The notes below the pieces were generated by a model. The model saw nothing but the letters and a program-made list of their open reading frames with translations, was not told the DNA's origin and searched no databases. From contig KN834751.1 in assembly GCA_000827265.1 (NCBI GenBank), positions 130,113 through 194,112 of the forward strand: a stretch of 64,000 nt of DNA. The letters run 5' to 3'. This document shows positions 1 through 10,843 of the stretch, in pieces (the stretch's first letter is position 1; every line of letters starts with the position of its first letter). This stretch comes from Collybiopsis luxurians FD-317 M1. Taxonomy: Eukaryota; Basidiomycota; Agaricomycetes; Agaricales; Omphalotaceae. The position numbers and the translations under genes are program-made.

Positions 1-1771
1 TTGTCCATTGAAACGCCCTCGTTGGCCATGTTTCGGGTACGATGCTCACGGATAACGGAACATCGTACTCGAATTCAACTTCTTTGATACTGTCAACACA
101 TCCTTCCAAAACTTTTCGGTCATCTTCCGCGTGCCTTCGATACTCCTCCTCCTCCCGTGTAGACGGCACTATTAGCATCCCGTTTTCTGTGCCATCTGAA
201 TCTGACTCACTGTCGGAGGCAGTCCTAGAGCGTAAGCGTCTCCGCGGAGATTTGCCATTCCGAAAATCAGGCTCGCAGACAAGCACACGGACTTTTTGCA
301 GTGGGGCAGCAGCCGGTGTGAATTGTGCTCTCGCCTCTGCTATAGTCCGAATAAAATAGGCAGGGAGCTGGACATCGTGCTCGACCGTGAGGAAAGTAAG
401 TTCTGGACATGTTAAAAATGATTGTGATGTGGTGTTGTTTGGAGGCATTAATGCTGCAACTACGGCTCTAGTGAATCCTATTGACCGGAACGAGAGAATT
501 TCGAGGTTTCTGAGGACAGGTAAGCCTTTTAAAACATCCTTCCAGAATTCAACGTTCAAAGTGTCAGCGTTATCAGTTTTCGTGCAACTGTCTCTGACAG
601 TCAGACTTTCTACTTCAGAAACAGGGTATCGGGAAAAAAGTTGAGCGGGCAGGAGCTGAGATGCACTGAATGTACCATACATATAGAGAGTTCGACTACC
701 TGACTTTCCCGGATCGCTGGTGAGGGATACAAAGGGTGTATCCAATATGACTCTCGGCTGCCGTGCAAGGTACCATTTTTTGATATGCTTCATATTTTCC
801 AGCTTGGATATATCTTCCGGTAGAAGCAGTGACAGCCCACTCGCGGTATTCGAGTCAGGATTGATTCCATTTAACATACTGTTACCCCAGAAATACATAT
901 TAGTCTGAAAGGGCAGATGAATATGTGATAGGAATCGAGCGACCAGGAGAGATGAAGGCCATTCCCCAATGTCGAGTTGACGAAGACGAGGGAGGGACAC
1001 CAGTCGAGAGGAGGGGATATGACTTTGAGCACCGGTTTCCAGACGCAAAGGTCCAGCCCGAACTAGTGCCAGTTCCTCTAATAAAGGGGAATTTTCAAGA
1101 AAATCCAGAAATTCGTCCATTGTTGGCCGAGTACTTTCTTGGTCATACAAACATAAATGTGTAAGACCTTGAAAATAGTCTCTTGGCCACGACGTAAAAT
1201 GCTTGAGACAGAGTTTACGCAAACAAGGCATTTGATCGCTAAACATATGAGGAAGAGCTCCACCGGGGAAGTCTCTTCCATGCGTTACTAGCGACAAGCT
1301 TTGTAGCATCGGAGCAGGGGATGTAAAACGTTGAAATATGGCTCCAAGCGGACCACCGTCTGACTGCCACAAGTCACTATCGATATGCAACTCTTCGAAA
1401 CGGCTTGATTCGGATGCAATGGACTCGAGTAGCCGTTCCGGTATTGCGGATGGCTTGAGACCCAGATAGACTTTCAGTGGAGCTGTAGAAGAGCGCTTCA
1501 GAAATCGTTCGGGGAGCGTATCGCTTCCAAGTGCAGACCAGAGCTGAGGACATGTTGCAATGAGCCCTCTCCAATGCCTACAGACTTGAATCAAGGAAAG
1601 CCAACTCCAGTCAGACACATGGGGATCTAGCATGGGTAAAAAGTCTGGAAGATGCTCCTGCGTTTCGTGGAAGATGAGAGTGAGGAGCTCAGATGGTAGT
1701 TTATGGATGGGCTGTAGAAGATTTCGTACACCTCGTAGGAGAGAGATAGAAATCTGTAGCTTCTGCTCCAT
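1..1771 (-). CDS. F-box protein, single long exon, runs off the left edge
   Basis: From the ATG at 1771 the minus-strand frame is open to position 2, at least 590 codons with no stop. The start reads MEQKLQISISLLRG. It is followed within 20 residues by an F-box-like segment (HKLPSELLTLIFHE, then WSWLSLIQVCRHWRGL and CPQLWS), the usual N-terminal layout of agaric F-box proteins that feed substrates to SCF ubiquitin ligases. The rest has leucine-rich stretches (MLQSLSLV, LLEELALVRAG, LPRLRQLDI) compatible with degenerate LRRs, and an acidic/basic patch near the visible end. The C-terminus is outside the window. Possible splice signals upstream (1820-1920) leave open a short extra 5' exon. It is divergent from MED1, with 297 bp between the start codons. 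The substrate is unknown. F-box assignment likely, LRR fold inferred. Confidence 0.75.
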   Translation of the reverse strand, partial: MEQKLQISISLLRGVRNLLQPIHKLPSELLTLIFHETQEHLPDFLPMLDPHVSDWSWLSLIQVCRHWRGLIATCPQLWSALGSDTLPERFLKRSSTAPLKVYLGLKPSAIPERLLESIASESSRFEELHIDSDLWQSDGGPLGAIFQRFTSPAPMLQSLSLVTHGRDFPGGALPHMFSDQMPCLRKLCLKHFTSWPRDYFQGLTHLCLYDQESTRPTMDEFLDFLENSPLLEELALVRAGPLRLETGAQSHIPSSRLVSLPRLRQLDIGEWPSSLLVARFLSHIHLPFQTNMYFWGNSMLNGINPDSNTASGLSLLLPEDISKLENMKHIKKWYLARQPRVILDTPFVSLTSDPGKSGSRTLYMYGTFSASQLLPAQLFSRYPVSEVESLTVRDSCTKTDNADTLNVEFWKDVLKGLPVLRNLEILSFRSIGFTRAVVAALMPPNNTTSQSFLTCPELTFLTVEHDVQLPAYFIRTIAEARAQFTPAAAPLQKVRVLVCEPDFRNGKSPRRRLRSRTASDSESDSDGTENGMLIVPSTREEEEYRRHAEDDRKVLEGCVDSIKEVEFEYDVPLSVSIVPETWPTRAFQWT

Positions 1772-2068
1772 TGAATCCAACTGGATTTTGAATAAGAGTA
1801 AGGCAATAAAACAGTTGATTATTACTTACGTCGGAAGTAGAATATTTGTGAAGTCTGACAAGATCTGATGAATAAATGGGAGTAGAGTAATGTTGTAATT
1901 TACCTGGAAGGTTTAGAACATCGAGTCGCTTTGTAAAACATAGCATCCGTTAGCTGCTGAAAGCTGAGCTTGGAACCAACGGGGGCCATGGATGATGGTG
2001 GAACGAGGATAAAACGCGGCGGGCTGAAAGCGGACCGCTCTTGAAAATAACCAGCTTTGACATGTACA

Positions 2069-4446
2069 ATGACCACGGACAGTTTACCAGAAACCGTGCT
2101 GTCGACCATTCAAAATTTCCCCGTCTACGAAGGGCTTTCCTCGAATGTAACCCATCCATTTGCTGAATCTGCAGAGACTTCCTGCGGCGTTTTGCAGGAC
2201 ATCATACAAGCTTCAGATCAGCTTGTTAATTCTCTTAACCAATATCTAGCTGCAGACTTGACTAACACCAAGTTGGTTTCCCTTTTGCGTCAGCAAGCAT
2301 CTTTATCTCGCTCATTGCATCTCGTCAGATTATTTCTTCTATCCAATATCTCTTGCTAATCTGCATCCTAGTCAGATCTGAACATTCAACAAACCGTCCG
2401 TGCTCTTAAACAGCGGTCCAAAGCCAGTTATGGGGAGGACATTCCACAAGATAGAGCTGCTCTCGTGGACTGGTGTGTTTCGCGTTGTGAAGCTTGGGGA
2501 AGATTGGTTGGAATGGAAACGTTCAAGGACCAGGTCGGAGAAGACACGATCAGCTTTGTGTTTGGAGGCAAAGTTCTTGTTGTCGACCTCGAGCTTTCTA
2601 TCGACCGCACTGATCCTCTCAACAAAATAATTGGCGTTTCAAAAGCAAAGACTGCTTATGCTATCAGTAGTCCCGAACAAACCACGCTGGATGGTTCATT
2701 ATCTCTAGACGCATTTCTGAAAGACACCTTCCAGGCTTTCTTTCTGGAGGTGCAAAAATCGGACGATCTTCGAGATCCCGTAGAAGCTGCGAAGCTTGGG
2801 AGTATCATTGTCGATCATTTTCGTTATCTGGTCATGCTGGATAGACTTGCCGAACGTAAGGAAGACGGGGGTGTTAGATGGTTTGTGGATGTTGATCAAC
2901 TATGCACTGTGGTGGAAACCTTTGCTAAAAGTGAAGCTGAAGCTGTAGCATCGTACGTGTCTTGTTCTTACTGTAGATTTCCGCCTTACGACATTTGTTA
3001 GTTCTTTGTCAACAAAGCATCCACCCCTTGACATTTTTCTTCTTCGGGCCCACACACTCCCATTACCCTATCTAAAATCCCCTTCATTGTCGTTTCTGGT
3101 CTATCTGTCTCCTCTCACGTATCTGTCCCTTCTTCAAAGTTCTTCTTCACTACCGCCGGACGACAGTATGAGTCTGCCAAAGTTTGATATACCTCTCAGT
3201 CACGTTCGTTCTTGCTTGGTTTCGCGTTCCAAAGGAGCTACCATCGCCACACTTACTCTTTCACCTCCCGTTGAAACTCACATTTTCCCGGCCTCCATGT
3301 CCATTCCTACGCTCACCTCCAGGCCCACTTTTTCACTCGTGCCTGGAGGGTCAGATCTGGAGCATGTCTTTCCACAGCTTGCAGATCTTCCGCCTACTTC
3401 CCTAGATCCTGCAGATAATGAATCATCAGGACGTAACATCTGGTTTCTCGATTTTACGGAAGGAGGAAAGTATCCCGGTATCGTAACGAGCCAGTCGAGA
3501 ATGCGAGAGATTGAACTAGTAATCAATCCACTCAGCAGTATGGAAACCTTAAACACGGTGGGGATGATGTCATTTAGTACAGGAAGCTGGGTAGACCTCC
3601 TTGCAAGTAGTCTTATATCTGTTTCTCGCACAATTGCTGATGATAACTGCTCTAGATAAATCCATCAAGCTTGGTGGCCCCAGAGCGCTATGTCGCAATC
3701 TATGTACATCTTGCTACTTCATATACGTCGCGCCGAACTGACTTTCTTGTTCATAAGCGCTCCCCAACTTCCATCCACCCTCCCCTGCATTTGCGTCTGA
3801 CTGTACCAGAAGAGCCCGGATTTCTCCTTCAAAAGGTTCCTGTGAATAGTATGAAAGAGGTTTGGGGTGTTCTCGAAGTGAGTGTATCATTCAGTTATCT
3901 GAGCGAGCCTAACCTACTTCAGGTCGTTCGCGAACAATGCTGGCTGAACGAAACATTATCAGGATGTGAATGGAATACTGAAGAATCAAGTTCGTCCCAA
4001 GAACAAGGGGAAGATCAAGAAAGCGAGGTTACTGAGGCAGATTTGCATGCGGTCCTTTCAGGTGTGCCTTTTTCTGTCTCTTCGGTCAACGAACAAACCT
4101 CGATAATACAGGCTCAATCATGCCCCGCAAAATCCCCGTCAACGTATTTGTTCCTTCTCATAGCGGAGCGGCTGGCCCAATTTTTGAAAACCCCGAATTA
4201 AGCGATATGGTGTCCAAGGTTCGGCGGACCAAAATTGTCATGACTTCTCCCGAACGGCCACCTATCTCTGGCTTAGTAGAGATATGTGTTTCTTTTGACG
4301 AAACTAGACCCCGCGGGATTAGTGTGGAAGTAAATGGTGCGTTGGGTGTTGATATAAGACCAGAAGCCCTGGAAGAAATTTGTCGGCGTGGCGGGACTTT
4401 GGGTTTATCAGGTCGCGTATGGGCTAAAGCACATGGTTCTCTTTAA
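2069..4446 (+). CDS. MED1: Mediator complex subunit 1
   Basis: Nuclear subunit of the Mediator middle module, which links activators to RNA polymerase II. Exons join at 2323/2370 (branch point TGCTAAT), about 2956/3000, 3603/3655, about 3880/3922 and about 4062/4110. The second exon carries the fungal Med1 N-terminal domain (RAALVDWCVSRCEAWGRLVG, FGGKVLVVDLELS, SIIVDHFRYLVMLDRLAE). Later exons carry PERYVAIYVHLA and end EEICRRGGTLGLSGRVWA before the TAA. The ATG at 2069 is chosen because it starts MTTDSLPETVL in frame with the conserved part. The intron at 3603-3655 appears to use a GC donor (gcaagt). Length is roughly 630 residues, normal for a basidiomycete Med1. The identification rests on recalled family motifs. 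One of three Mediator genes in this window. Confidence 0.85.
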
Positions 4447-4632
4447 CATTATCCGTTCAAGATTACGCAAATTTAAATGATGCTTCTTGATGAGTCTCTC
4501 GTTTTCGAGCGTGCGCTGGACCAAGGAACGCCAGGCTGTTTGCGAAATGTTTTTGGGAAAATGAACCAGTTTTCTGAGCCTATCGTACGAGCTTACATAG
4601 AAAGAACTGTAGGTAAAGGATCTCGTTTAAAT

Positions 4633-5514
4633 TCACGCTACACCCTGCGACGCTTTACCAGCGTTAGCCTGGTCCGCGGCAATGTTTGTATTCAATTTGG
4701 TCCTATAACAATTGTCAAATCAAGGTTTTGTGGATCAAAAATGATGCATACTGCTCTTCGCTGAGACTGCTCTCAAGATCAGAAGTGTCGGAGCCACTGG
4801 CTTGGGCCTGGGCAATCTGGAAGGATATCAGCTTCAGCATGAAACCTAAAATAGACAAAGAAAAGATTACCTTGATGTTGATTGCCTGGATCTCACCAGT
4901 CAACTTAAGCACCTTGTTTTTAGTTTTTCCAACGCTCAAGGCATCAGCTGCAAACGTCAAACTGACATTAGTTTTGAATGAGTTCTAGAAACGACAAAGC
5001 ATACCAGTGGCGCCAGTAGCGGCGTCGATTTGAGGATCGAACTCGTCAGTTTCTGCAGACTCTGCAGCCTCACGCATGGTGTTAATTGCGTCCTACCAAT
5101 CGCACATCTAATCGACCTTCTATGATTTGAGGCGAAAATTAATACATACCAGCGTATCAGAGCTGACCGTCGCAAGATCTACGCCATCGAAAGGGTCTAT
5201 CATAGAGGGTTATGAAGCGGAAACAAGGAAAAAATGCACGAATTGGCTTACCAACGAAGACAGCGTTAGCCTCCGCAACGGCATTTCCACCAACACCGTC
5301 TGAGATTTGGAATGCAGAGTAACTGGAAATTTATCAACAAGCAGCATAGAGGAGCACGAATGCAGGCTTACGGCTGTTCAGTGAACGAGCCAGTAGCTGC
5401 AGAGGTAGTTGCGGCTGCTGCAGTGGTAGATGCGGATGCTTTTGCCGGAATTGGTGCAGCAGAGGCAATGCTTGCAAGGAGAGAACCAAGAAGAAGGAAT
5501 GTCAAACGAGCCAT
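4633..5514 (-). CDS. small secreted alanine-rich protein of Agaricomycetes
   Basis: Start MARLTFLLLGSLLASIASA is a clean signal peptide with an AxA cleavage site, followed by an Ala/Thr-rich linker. Joining seven exons gives about 186 residues: PYSAFQISDGVGGNAVAEAN, FVDPFDGVDLATVSSDTLDA, MREAAESAETDEFDPQIDAA, KTKNKVLKLTGEIQAINIK, IAQAQASGSDTSDLESSLSE, and a last exon EQTKLNTNIAADQANAGKA ending at TGA 4633. The last exon begins after a gtatgc...ttatag intron (about 4698-4750). Reading straight through that intron would wrongly end the protein near 4715. This matches a small secreted protein family common in mushroom-forming fungi. I know no assigned function. It is probably extracellular or in the cell wall, with a helical second half. 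It is convergent with MED1 (186 bp gap). Confidence 0.8.
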
Positions 5515-6090
5515 GGCCTTGAAAGGAAGAATAACAGATTCAAGGATAGAAAGATCAATCAAAGCTGGAAAGTGACCGCTGAGGGGTTGAAAATTTGAAA
5601 GCGCTGGCGCGAAAGAAACGAAAGTACGAAGGAAAAGGAAGGTGAGACGCCGTCAAGACACTCGCAAGGTGGTTCAAAGTGAATAAAAAACCACCCATCT
5701 CAACTACCCTTTATATGATTAAAACCCAGACTATTTCTAGAAGAATTAGGTCAGAAGGTCTGTTGCTAGAGGGACTCTTGCACAAAGTATCGGTACCTGA
5801 CGGAAAATTATCATCAAGCGTCTCAACAACAAACCAATAAAAGATAGGATGGTTCAGAAGTACGTACTCGCGAACCTGGACTGAATGGTGCTCCAAAATA
5901 TTGCTTGGAGGATGCAACCAGAAACCTTGAGAGGTGACATATCCCCTAGGAACTAGGACCCCATGTCAGACACACTGTAAAATCTTGTAAGATTCGCCTT
6001 TGCACATTAAACAGACTCAAATTTACAACAGAGAAAACAGTATGAAAGCTAACCAAAAGCCCATACAAGTAGTAATAATATATATTTACG
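5515..6090. promoter_or_regulatory. intergenic region, promoter of the small secreted protein
   Basis: About 576 bp without a supportable gene. On the minus strand a TATA-like TATATAAAGG lies near 5709-5718, about 200 bp upstream of the secreted protein's ATG, and would serve it if the 5' UTR is 150 nt or more. The rest should hold the 3' UTR of the long gene ending at 6091. The only ORFs here are short and lack coding character. Confidence 0.4.
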
Positions 6091-9000
6091 TCATGTAGGC
6101 GGCCAAATGGGGTTGGAGCCAACGTTATCATGAAAGGTAGACTGACAAGGAAGTTGCCATGAGGAAAAAATGATAGCTACGTAATCAAAAACCTGAATAG
6201 CAGCTGCTTTAAGACCTTCGCGCCGGAGAATCTCGAGAGCCGAGGCGGAAGAGCAATAGTTTGTCGGTAGGGATGTGTAAAAAAATAGATCTGGGTAAAG
6301 TGGATCATAATACGTCGTTAGGAAGGTACTCTTGGCGTAGGATTTCGCAGCCCTGTAGCCGGCAGTCAGAATCCTGAATTCCGATTCAGTTAGAAACGGA
6401 CCTATACATCACGAAAACGATCAAGACCTGGAGAAGCATCCAAAGCAGCCATAATCGCCCAGCTGAACGACGGTTATAAGTGGAAGGGATCTTGGAAGAA
6501 GAAAAAGATAAGGACGGGTGGATCAAAGACAGAAAGTTGGACGTACGAAGGTCGCAGATCGCTGCATACTTGCACGTAAAGGCGCCAGTTTCATCTTAAT
6601 ATTTTCTGTGTTTGCGAACATCTTGGAGGTAAGGCGTAGACGGGATTCACGAGCTTCCTGCGAAGCCCGTTCGAGGGCTCGAATACGATCCTGAACTTCG
6701 TCGGGAGCTCTATGTAAAAGCCTTTCAAGTACAATCAGCCAAAATTTCAGATGGAAATATACAATGCCACTTCACCTTTCCTCCTCGTTCAGCTCCTTCT
6801 GCAATTCCTGGAGGCCATTACGGACACGCTCCACGACATCGATACGTGTGAGTGGAGGGCCATCTTGCACGGATGGAACAGAATCCAAAGAATCTTCAAC
6901 GGTACGTCCCATGGCATCAACGATTCGAATACTGCTAGTTTTGAGATTGACCTCCTTGTTATTTTCTTCTCGTCCAAAGGCATCTACCATCCTGATCGTA
7001 GCTGCCTTTCGAGGGCTCCGAGCACGGGAAGATTTTAGACTTCCATTGGAACGACCATCCGAAATATTGGATGATTTGGAAAGTTGGGGACCTTCCGAAA
7101 AAGCCGCAGTTTCATTTGGAGTTATATCTTCCAGAATTGCTGTAGCTTGTTGGATATCACTTTTTTCAGAATCCAAGGAAGGTTCTTCGTAGAAGCGGAC
7201 GCTTTTCTTACTACCGGGGGTCGCTAACCACCCTCCAGGCAAGGCTGGTGTCTGCGGGGGCATTGTAGCCGCCCTAGAAAGCGACGCAGCGGGGGTTGCT
7301 AGTCCACTCTCATGCTCATCGTCGGTTGGTAAAGAGTTTGAACGTACAAGAGGATTTGACCGGGAGGGAACTGGGGTCATTGTCCAAGCGCCTGGCGGCC
7401 TGGGAGTCTTAAGAGAAGTCAGGTTTTGATAAGAGGGAGCGAGATCCTCATTTTCCGAAGAAATAGAGGACGGAGGATCGGGAAGGTCGGGAAGGTTTTT
7501 TGGAGGGGAAGGGGTTTGAAATTCTAACTTTGACAAGCTAGTCGATTCCTTTCGAGGAGGGGTAGCTGGGAGGGAAAAGTGTAGCGCTTCAGCTTCAGGA
7601 GTGGAAGGGCCATCAGAGGGAGAGGACAGCGGGGGTGAAGGAGGAGATGTGATAATTTTCTGTAGTCTCGCCTCACTGTCGAGAGACATGTACATTGATG
7701 ATGCGGATCCCGATGTTCCTGAATTTTCAGCTGGTGGAAGAACAATATTAGGTCGTAAAGTCGGCGTGCTTTCTTCCGCGAATAGATTGTTTTCATTCGC
7801 CCCGTTTTCAGTATCTGTCAGGATAATTGGGATTAGCCACAAAAAGTCGAGCAAGGCCAGACCTACCAGCGGATCCGGTGTGAAGATGTTGTGCATCTCC
7901 ATTCTCATTTTTGTCCTGTGCTATTTCTAGATGATCAGTTGGCATGTGTTGGTATGTCGACAGGCCAAAGAGTTCCTTTTGCGACACATCTGTCTTCGTG
8001 GACGATTTTGATGGCTTAGGTGAAGATAGAATGTTTTTGACCTCAGGCGCAGACCGGACTGGGATATGACTGGACCTGCCATTGGTGTTCGAAATTCGAT
8101 GTGAGCGACTTCCAGGTGAAGGAGACGGCGCGCTCCTCGGCTGTGATGGATTAGAAGCAACGGAGAGCAAGGGGTGATTTGAGCTCAGATCGGTGAGGGG
8201 AGGTAGTGGAGAATCTGGACGGGTAGGGTAGGAATCCGGTCGCAAACTGGGACGCTTTGCAAATGAAGAGGAAGGTGAAAGAGAGGGCTTCGACTTGGGG
8301 GATTCTATTGATGAGTTGGAATGAAATGAGGAAGAAGATTTTAAACTCTCTGCTCGTCGCCGCGCACTCGCGGACGTGTTTATGGAAAAATGTGGGGAAG
8401 TTGCAGGAGAGACCGGGGATTTCTGGGTTAAACTTGAAGTTCGCTTCGAAACATAAGGGGTATGAGAATGTGCATGATCATGCCCCGCGGAATTTGATCT
8501 TGAGTGAACACCCCAATTCGGCCTTGGAGAGTTCCAGCTCCTTTCCTGTTCGTGCAAACGTTCCTCATCAGCGTTTTCTCCAAAACTTCGTAATGACCCT
8601 CTTGGAGAACTTGCACGAGACGACATTCGAGAAGAGGACCGAGAAGAATCATGCGAATCACGTCTTTGCCGGGAAAGGTGAGGTGTAGAGGTCGACAGTC
8701 TCGAATCAGAGCGACTCGGTGAGCTGAGAGTACGCGCGCGTTCCGTTGGAGAAGTTACGTCAAGGCTTGAGGAGGACCGATGAGGAATAGAAGGATGGCG
8801 ATGCCAACTTGGTCTCGGAGCATTCCAATTTCGTTCCCTTTCGTGATCAATCTCGGCCTTGATTGCTTTGTCCATCTCCATGTCAGAATTCAAGCTGACT
8901 ATAGATCCAGTGGGTGAGTTAGCACGTGAAGATGTGTGAGAATGCTGGTGATGATACAGAGACGGTCGGGGGGATAATGTTGACATCCTGGAAGCAGACT

Positions 9001-10715
9001 TGGACGGAAAACTGATCGTACGGGTTCTTTCTGTGGGAGAAGTGCTCTGGTTCGGGAAGGACAACGGCCGAGAATGTTTATTCCAGCTTTGTTCAAGTTC
9101 CGCATTGCGCTCCTGTACGCGTTCTCTGAGTAATTGGTGATCTACATGGGTGGCAGTAAGCAACAACGAACATCAAACGCAGAGTAGATACGCACAGTCA
9201 TCGTGAGAGCTTACAGAGTCGTCGTCCTGAAAGGATTTTCGACTTCCATTTCGAGACAGAGGGCGGAGCATCAGGCTAGAGGCCTCTGTATGAAGACGCG
9301 TCGCATTCCCAAATGGATGTTTATCCCGCTCCCGTTCACGGTCGTGTTCTCTTGATTGACTGGACGCTTCGAATGAGTCGGCACGAGGAGAGGAGAGAAC
9401 ATCGGTTTTTTTTGGATGGCCAGAGCGAGATGATCCCGATCCTGATATAATTATGAATCGCAACGCTCGAAGAAGCTTAGGTAACTCACTATGGGAAAGG
9501 TTGGATTTCTCAACAGACTCGGCAGACGCATCTTTCGATAGGCGCAAAGCATCAAGCGAACGAGAGGGGCCTGCACACAACCTAATGTTGACGAGAACAG
9601 ATGATTCATCGAAAAATTGAAACGTACGATTAGACGAAGAATCATAACTATCCAGATCTTTCATAGCCTGTTGCATTTCTGAGTCCTGGTCCATGAGATC
9701 TGTCGAAGAATTAGTTCTGCTCAAAGACGATTAAGGATCCCACATACTTGATTGGAACGGAGAGTTGACAGAGATCTTCAAAGAGTGTTGGGGAGTGCTA
9801 GTGGCGGCTGGAGGTGAAAATTGAGAAGGGTCTAGATCTTTTAAGGACTGCAATGTATCCAAACTTTCGTTGGCTAAACACAGAAAGAAAGTAAGGATCG
9901 AACAGTTCAGCTTGTTGTCCCGAAAACGTACGTTCATCAGCTTGCGTAGACGTGTGTTCAGATGAGTTAGATTTTTGCCCATGTCGACCGCTTGAGTCTA
10001 GACGCTGGCGTAAAGAGTTGAATATCACAGCCTGCGAGCGGCTTGTCGAAACTAACCAACCAGTCAGCTCAGCAGAGAATTGAGACGATATAGATTGCAG
10101 CTCACCATTGGAAGAACTGAGCTCATCGTCACTCATACTTCTTCGTTTGCCCTTGTAGTCAATACGATCCTTTTTCATCTTGATCGCTCTGGGACTAGAT
10201 TCAAACTCGCTGGTATCGAAACTATTCCTCCTCCCCAGCTTGCTTCCCTTGGCACTCTTTTGAGGTGTGTCTCCTGGTTCTCGGAGGGCATGTGAGAACA
10301 AACTGTTCAAATTTTCTCGAGCAAGACTAGGTTGTGAAGAGCCAGTAGTTGGTATTTCAAAATCTGATTCGAACTCTGAAACCGCGGCCGATGAAGGCGT
10401 AGGCGCAGGAGGAGGTTTGTACCTCGCACTAGTCCGTTCCAGAACTGCTTTCAGTCTGGCTGCTGGAGTATACTCGGGGAGCATAGAACTTGATTCCGGT
10501 GGTAAAGTGGAAATCGCAGGTAATTTTGGGGTATCCTGTTGTTCATCGTCAGCAACGTCGTCAATATATTGATCCAATGGAAGTGTAGAAGATGAGTGTA
10601 GACGGGAAGGGCCAGCTTCTGAAAATAATGGAGAGCCAGAATAACCGAAAGCGGCCGACTGGTGCTGCCTACTAACTCTGAGACGAGGTATCGCAGTTGG
10701 GGTCTCCGAGTCCAT
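6091..10715 (-). CDS. large serine-rich protein with C-terminal membrane anchor, unknown function
   Basis: About eleven exons give roughly 1,200 residues. The first 1,000 are low-complexity, rich in Ser, Pro, Arg and Asp/Glu (likely disordered and phosphorylated), with SPxR and TPxxPPG elements: TPRPPGAWTMTP, then TPALPGGWLATPGSKKSVRF. Near the C-terminus two copies of one motif follow each other: IRMVDAFGREE and IRIVDAMGRTVED. Next come a charged helical stretch (DEVQDRIRALERASQEARE), a hydrophobic segment RLWLLWMLLQVLIVFVMY that looks transmembrane, and a tail with TTYYDPLYPDLFFYTS, ending at TGA 6091. The start MDSETPTAIPRLRVS at 10715 has no better upstream ATG. The tail was recovered only by splicing through four small exons at 6091-6740. 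I recall similar tail-anchored serine-rich proteins in other basidiomycetes but no assigned role. A nuclear-envelope or ER location is inference. Confidence 0.6.
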
Positions 10716-10843
10716 AACGGAAAGAACAAAAGCCAGTCACATGAGGAAAACACGCGTTTGATAGGCGCTGGCACGATCACGTGATTAATTTGTTTCTTAC
10801 TCAATGCAAACAAATAATATTTATATTAACTTACAATACATAC

